From a virus, in IMG/VR virus record IMGVR_UViG_3300021197_001364, positions 1 through 26,118 of that record: 26,118 bases of DNA. The stretch is one strand, 5' to 3'. Every line of letters begins with the position of its first letter. Positions within the stretch are counted from its first letter, which is position 1. The translations under genes were made by a program, and so were the position numbers. Of the stretch, positions 24,319-26,118 are shown one piece after another. Below the pieces are notes generated by a model. That model was not told where the DNA came from. It saw nothing but the letters and a program-made list of their open reading frames with translations, and did no database searches.

Positions 24319-24934
24319 CTTCACCCCACATCAACGTGCGCCATTGTTTCCCATTATACCCCTCGAAACAACCGTCTACAGGATTAAATCTGATGCTTCC
24401 AACGGCGGGAATCAAATTATCGTCAACATATTCACTAAGAATTGACCATAATTCATATTTATCTATAGATTGTATAATATTATCTAGTCTACCTAGTAAT
24501 GTTTTGTCTTGGAGTTCTACAGAAAGGGGCTTGTCTGGTTCAGAACAGCATAAAACGGAGTTTGAGTGGACAAACATATCCTTATAGCTGGCTGGTGTTC
24601 CGGTAGACACAAAGATACGGCTGCCGGTTGGTGACTTGAGCCGCTTGGGTCTCTTGCTGTCTCCTTCCCCAGAGGCGGCTGACCAGCTTTCGAGAACCTT
24701 TTCACGGTGTAGTCGTGAATTTTTTGCTTCTTTATAGATATAACCTACACCAAATTCTTGATAGAGAACATCTCGGTCCTCTTTAATAACTATTTTATAG
24801 AAAAAAGAGTTATCGTCTTGGTTTTTAAGGTCATAAGGGCCAGTATTTTCACCTACAAGCTGTAGGTCACTACTTTTCGGTATCGTCTGCGCTTCGCTCG
24901 ACGCTAGCACTGCCGTGTTCATCTTCTTTTTCAT
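24302..24934 (-). CDS. Protein of unknown function with a fibre-like C-terminal motif
   Basis: 210 aa, no enzyme family recognised. The N-terminus (MKKKMNTAVLASSEAQT) is followed by FFYKIVIKEDRDVLYQEFGVGYIYKE, a basic stretch SKRPKRLKSPTGSR, and a Ser-rich part. The last ~35 residues read AVGSIRFNPVDGCFEGYNG, then KQWRTLMWG, the 'GxIRFN ... FEGYxGxxW' element widespread in phage tail-fibre proteins. Its position in the early-side operon next to the sigma gene is unusual for a structural protein. The ATG has GAAGGA 8 bases upstream. Confidence 0.7.
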   Translation of the reverse strand: MKKKMNTAVLASSEAQTIPKSSDLQLVGENTGPYDLKNQDDNSFFYKIVIKEDRDVLYQEFGVGYIYKEAKNSRLHREKVLESWSAASGEGDSKRPKRLKSPTGSRIFVSTGTPASYKDMFVHSNSVLCCSEPDKPLSVELQDKTLLGRLDNIIQSIDKYELWSILSEYVDDNLIPAVGSIRFNPVDGCFEGYNGKQWRTLMWGEDENTK

Positions 24935-25040
24935 TTAGCAAGTCCTTCAGGGGTTTATCCTCTTTCTCTAATTCCGACTTTACCGCGCGAATTACTTCTG
25001 CGGTTGCCTTTGTTATCATCATAGATTTCATTTTTTTCAT
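24870..25040 (-). CDS. Small acidic/basic protein heading the leftward operon
   Basis: 56 aa, read from an ATG at 25040: MKKMKSMMITKATAEVIRAV, then KSELEKEDKPLKDLLNEKE and an acidic Ser-rich tail ending DDTEK. AAGGAG lies 9 bases upstream and a strong promoter ends immediately before it. The start of the 210-aa gene lies inside it, so the two overlap by 65 bases in different frames. Mostly helical and charged. No known family. Either an early regulatory peptide or a leader that couples translation of the next gene. Confidence 0.65.
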   Translation of the reverse strand: MKKMKSMMITKATAEVIRAVKSELEKEDKPLKDLLNEKEDEHGSASVERSADDTEK

Positions 25041-25060
25041 TTTTGTGTTCTCCTTAACCT

Positions 25061-25089
25061 ATAATACACTCGAAACGCTATTTTTTCAA
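25061..25089 (-). promoter_or_regulatory. Sigma70-type promoter for the leftward operon
   Basis: The minus strand shows TTGAAA (25084-25089), exactly 17 bases, then TATTAT (25061-25066). Transcription would begin about 7 bases later, at or beside the AAGGAG ribosome site of the 56-aa gene, giving a leader of only ~15 bases. The TATTAT is preceded by GTG, as in the late 17-mer. A host-sigma early promoter is the natural reading. Confidence 0.85.
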
Positions 25090-25521
25090 GAAAAAGCATA
25101 AAATTAGAATATTAATTGGTAATTTAAGGTGCAATTCTGCTATTATTGGGTGGATAAAGAGTAATTTTTGTCCGGGAAAGTAAGATTTTTAAATTTTATA
25201 TAACGCAGTCACGTAAAAAATTTGTCCTGTTCGTGGCGCTTGGACGGCGAAAGTCAGATATAAAAATTTATTAGGATTGCTAGGAATTGAGCCTAGGTGT
25301 TACCCGCTCCTAGTACATTTGGCAGATTCAGGTTCCGGTAACGGAAGATTTAAGAAAGAATTTTCTAAGTCGTGAGTTGTTTAGCTCTCACCCACAGGAT
25401 TTAAATCCAAGCAAGTAATCTGGTTTGTGGTTCACTAGTTATTTTCTCAGTGCTAGACCAAGCGTATACTTGCTTGGTAGAGTAAAAGCTAGGGGTTTAG
25501 ATATATTTAATAAGGTAAGTC
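25090..25521 (+). other. Divergent intergenic region with dense inverted repeats (candidate structured RNA)
   Basis: No convincing open reading frame. Plus-strand structures: CTAGG at 25280-25284 pairs with CCTAG at 25292-25296, and the overlapping CTAGG at 25293-25297 pairs instead with CCTAG at 25309-25313, so these two hairpins exclude each other. TTCCG-GTAA-CGGAA (25333-25346) is a GNRA-type tetraloop. GTGAG/CTCAC stand at 25372-25376 and 25387-25391. GGATTTAAATCC (25397-25408) is a 12-base palindrome. CCAAGCAAGTA (25407-25417) pairs perfectly with TACTTGCTTGG (25467-25477), with TGGT/ACCA and CACT/AGTG nested inside. Upstream sequence is AT-rich. Candidate non-coding RNA, leader, or a replication/recombination site. 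No promoter with good spacing was found for it. Confidence 0.45.
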
Positions 25522-25722
25522 ATGTCAGTTAAGTCACCGTGTGTCCGAAAGTGCGGCCTCAATGAAAGTAATATATGTGTCGGATGTGGTAGGACAACGA
25601 GGGATATAAGAATATGGGGAAATTGCAATGAAAAAGAAAGAATCGAAATCGTCAAAGAAAGTAGTAAAAGGCTATCCCGCTTGCAAGAAGTGCGGGACGA
25701 CGGTTTTCTATCTGATACGTAA
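25522..25722 (+). CDS. DUF1289-family small Cys-cluster protein
   Basis: 66 aa. SPCVRKCGL at 5-13 and ICVGCGRTTRDI at 18-29 give C7, C11, C19 and C22. IRIWGNCNEKERIEIVKE follows, the standard DUF1289 layout (SPCxxxCxLxxxxxCxGCxRTxxEIxxW ... ERxxI). Such proteins are common in proteobacteria; function unknown, probably metal-binding. The ATG has AAGGT four to five bases upstream. It reads away from all large genes, opposite to the structural operons. A 46-aa zinc ribbon starts inside it. Confidence 0.85.
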   Translation: MSVKSPCVRKCGLNESNICVGCGRTTRDIRIWGNCNEKERIEIVKESSKRLSRLQEVRDDGFLSDT

Positions 25723-25768
25723 GAAACAATACAAGTGTGTGCTGTGCGGATCAACACAAAGCGAGTAG
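25628..25768 (+). CDS. 46-aa zinc-ribbon protein overlapping the DUF1289 gene
   Basis: Reading from ATG 25628 gives a Lys/Ser-rich start (MKKKESKSSKKVVKGY), then CKKCG (19-23), TTVFYLIRKKQYK, CVLCG (37-41) and a short tail STQSE. Two CxxCG knuckles define a zinc ribbon. GGGGAAA is placed as a ribosome site 8 bases before the ATG. It overlaps the upstream gene by 95 bases in another frame. Basic head plus ribbon suggests nucleic-acid or protein binding; no specific function is assigned. Confidence 0.75.
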   Translation: MKKKESKSSKKVVKGYPACKKCGTTVFYLIRKKQYKCVLCGSTQSE

Positions 25769-26011
25769 CTTGCATTGGTATCTTATGTTGTGTACTTAAT
25801 TAATGTTATTGAGTGTAATGGATTAGCTGAAACACCAGACCAGCCTGCGCTTGTTTTGTAACAACCACCTTAACCTTTTTTTAAGGGGACCGATGGGTTT
25901 TTCGCGAAGATAAAACACCACCCCCCTCCCGTTAACGTAAACCCTTACACAGCAACAACTTACGTCAAACAATTATTTCTAGAATATTCCCAGAATAACT
26001 GCACACACCTA
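25769..26011. other. Non-coding stretch before the rightward gene
   Basis: All start codons here run into stops within a few codons. The only structures seen are CCTTAA ... TTAAGG (25868-25886, 7-base loop, no U run after it), a C-rich run near 25919-25930, and ACGTAA ... TTACGT about 22 bases apart near 25936-25970. It may carry leader or operator sites for the next promoter. Confidence 0.5.
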
Positions 26012-26039
26012 TTGACAAATGCCGATAAGTATGTATAAT
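26012..26039 (+). promoter_or_regulatory. Consensus sigma70 promoter for rightward gene
   Basis: TTGACA (26012-26017), 16 bases, TATAAT (26034-26039), both full consensus boxes. Transcription would begin near 26046, about 30 bases before the ATG at 26076. A strong host-sigma promoter typical of immediate-early phage genes. Confidence 0.92.
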
Positions 26040-26075
26040 GGGGGACATAACAACAACACTTACTAAGGTAAAACA

Positions 26076-26118
26076 ATGATTACAATGATTTTTCAAAACG
26101 CTTCCAATGACACCCGCT
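26076..26118 (+). CDS. Start of a rightward early gene (cut by window edge)
   Basis: Fourteen codons are visible: MITMIFQNASNDTR. AAGGT lies six bases before the ATG, and a consensus promoter lies upstream. Too short to identify; an immediate-early gene is likely from the promoter strength. Confidence 0.6.
   Translation, partial: MITMIFQNASNDTR

Noticed and set aside
25273-25345. tRNA on the minus strand (T-arm-like CTAGG-CTCAATT-CCTAG)
   Set aside because: The acceptor 3' strand CAATCCT has no AGGATTG partner at tRNA distance, and no anticodon arm is found.
25497-25775. Minus-strand hydrophobic 92-aa frame
   Set aside because: It lies opposite two better-supported Cys-motif genes and its Leu/Ser richness follows from their codons.
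25868-25886. Terminator hairpin CCTTAA/TTAAGG
   Set aside because: A 6-bp AT-rich stem with no U run following on either strand.

Overview
The window is part of the genome of a tailed double-stranded DNA phage (Caudoviricetes). The evidence is a packaging and head module (large terminase, portal, prohead protease/scaffold, decoration-like protein, major capsid protein) followed by a run of very long fibre and adhesin genes. The DNA is AT-rich, genes are packed with overlaps of 4 to 65 bases, and most starts have an AGGAG-type ribosome binding site. The fibre vocabulary (NGHVT, ATPQLGGTLD, SGW and N-x-A-x-G-x-x-A-L repeats) is the kind I associate with marine or other aquatic phages. A T4 gp55-like late sigma factor suggests a lytic phage with its own late transcription programme. 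The host cannot be read from the sequence.

Layout, in the direction of minus-strand transcription (right to left). (1) A consensus-like sigma70 promoter at 25061-25089 drives a 56-aa protein, a 210-aa protein of unknown role, the gp55-like sigma factor, an HTH/coiled-coil protein (possible small terminase), GDP-mannose 4,6-dehydratase (gmd), an 87-aa unknown, an HNH nuclease, an ERCC4-fold nuclease, a ClpP-like protease and TerL. (2) An AT-rich promoter-like 17-mer at 18307-18323 precedes portal, protease/scaffold, decoration-like protein and major capsid protein, which end at a strong terminator (13090-13124). (3) The identical 17-mer at 13055-13071 restarts transcription into a small virion protein, a 1399-aa repetitive fibre, a 1231-aa Cys-rich/RCC1-like protein, a 337-aa Cys-rich poly-Thr protein, a glycosyltransferase and a further long fibre that runs off the left edge.

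The right end is divergent. After about 480 bases of intergenic DNA dense in inverted repeats (possible structured RNA or replication/recombination site), the plus strand carries a DUF1289 Cys-cluster protein, an overlapping 46-aa zinc ribbon, a non-coding stretch, a TTGACA-N16-TATAAT promoter and the first codons of another gene.

Two ideas tie genes together. First, the exact 17-mer shared by the two late operons lacks a convincing -35 box, as expected if the gp55-like sigma encoded here recognises it. Second, the glycosyltransferase has motifs (DSH, GGEE) resembling polypeptide GalNAc-transferases. It sits directly downstream of a Cys-rich protein with a 15-threonine run followed by PAP, and the same phage makes a GDP-deoxysugar precursor through Gmd. 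This could be a phage-encoded mucin-like O-glycosylation system for its own adhesins. That is inference, not demonstrated.
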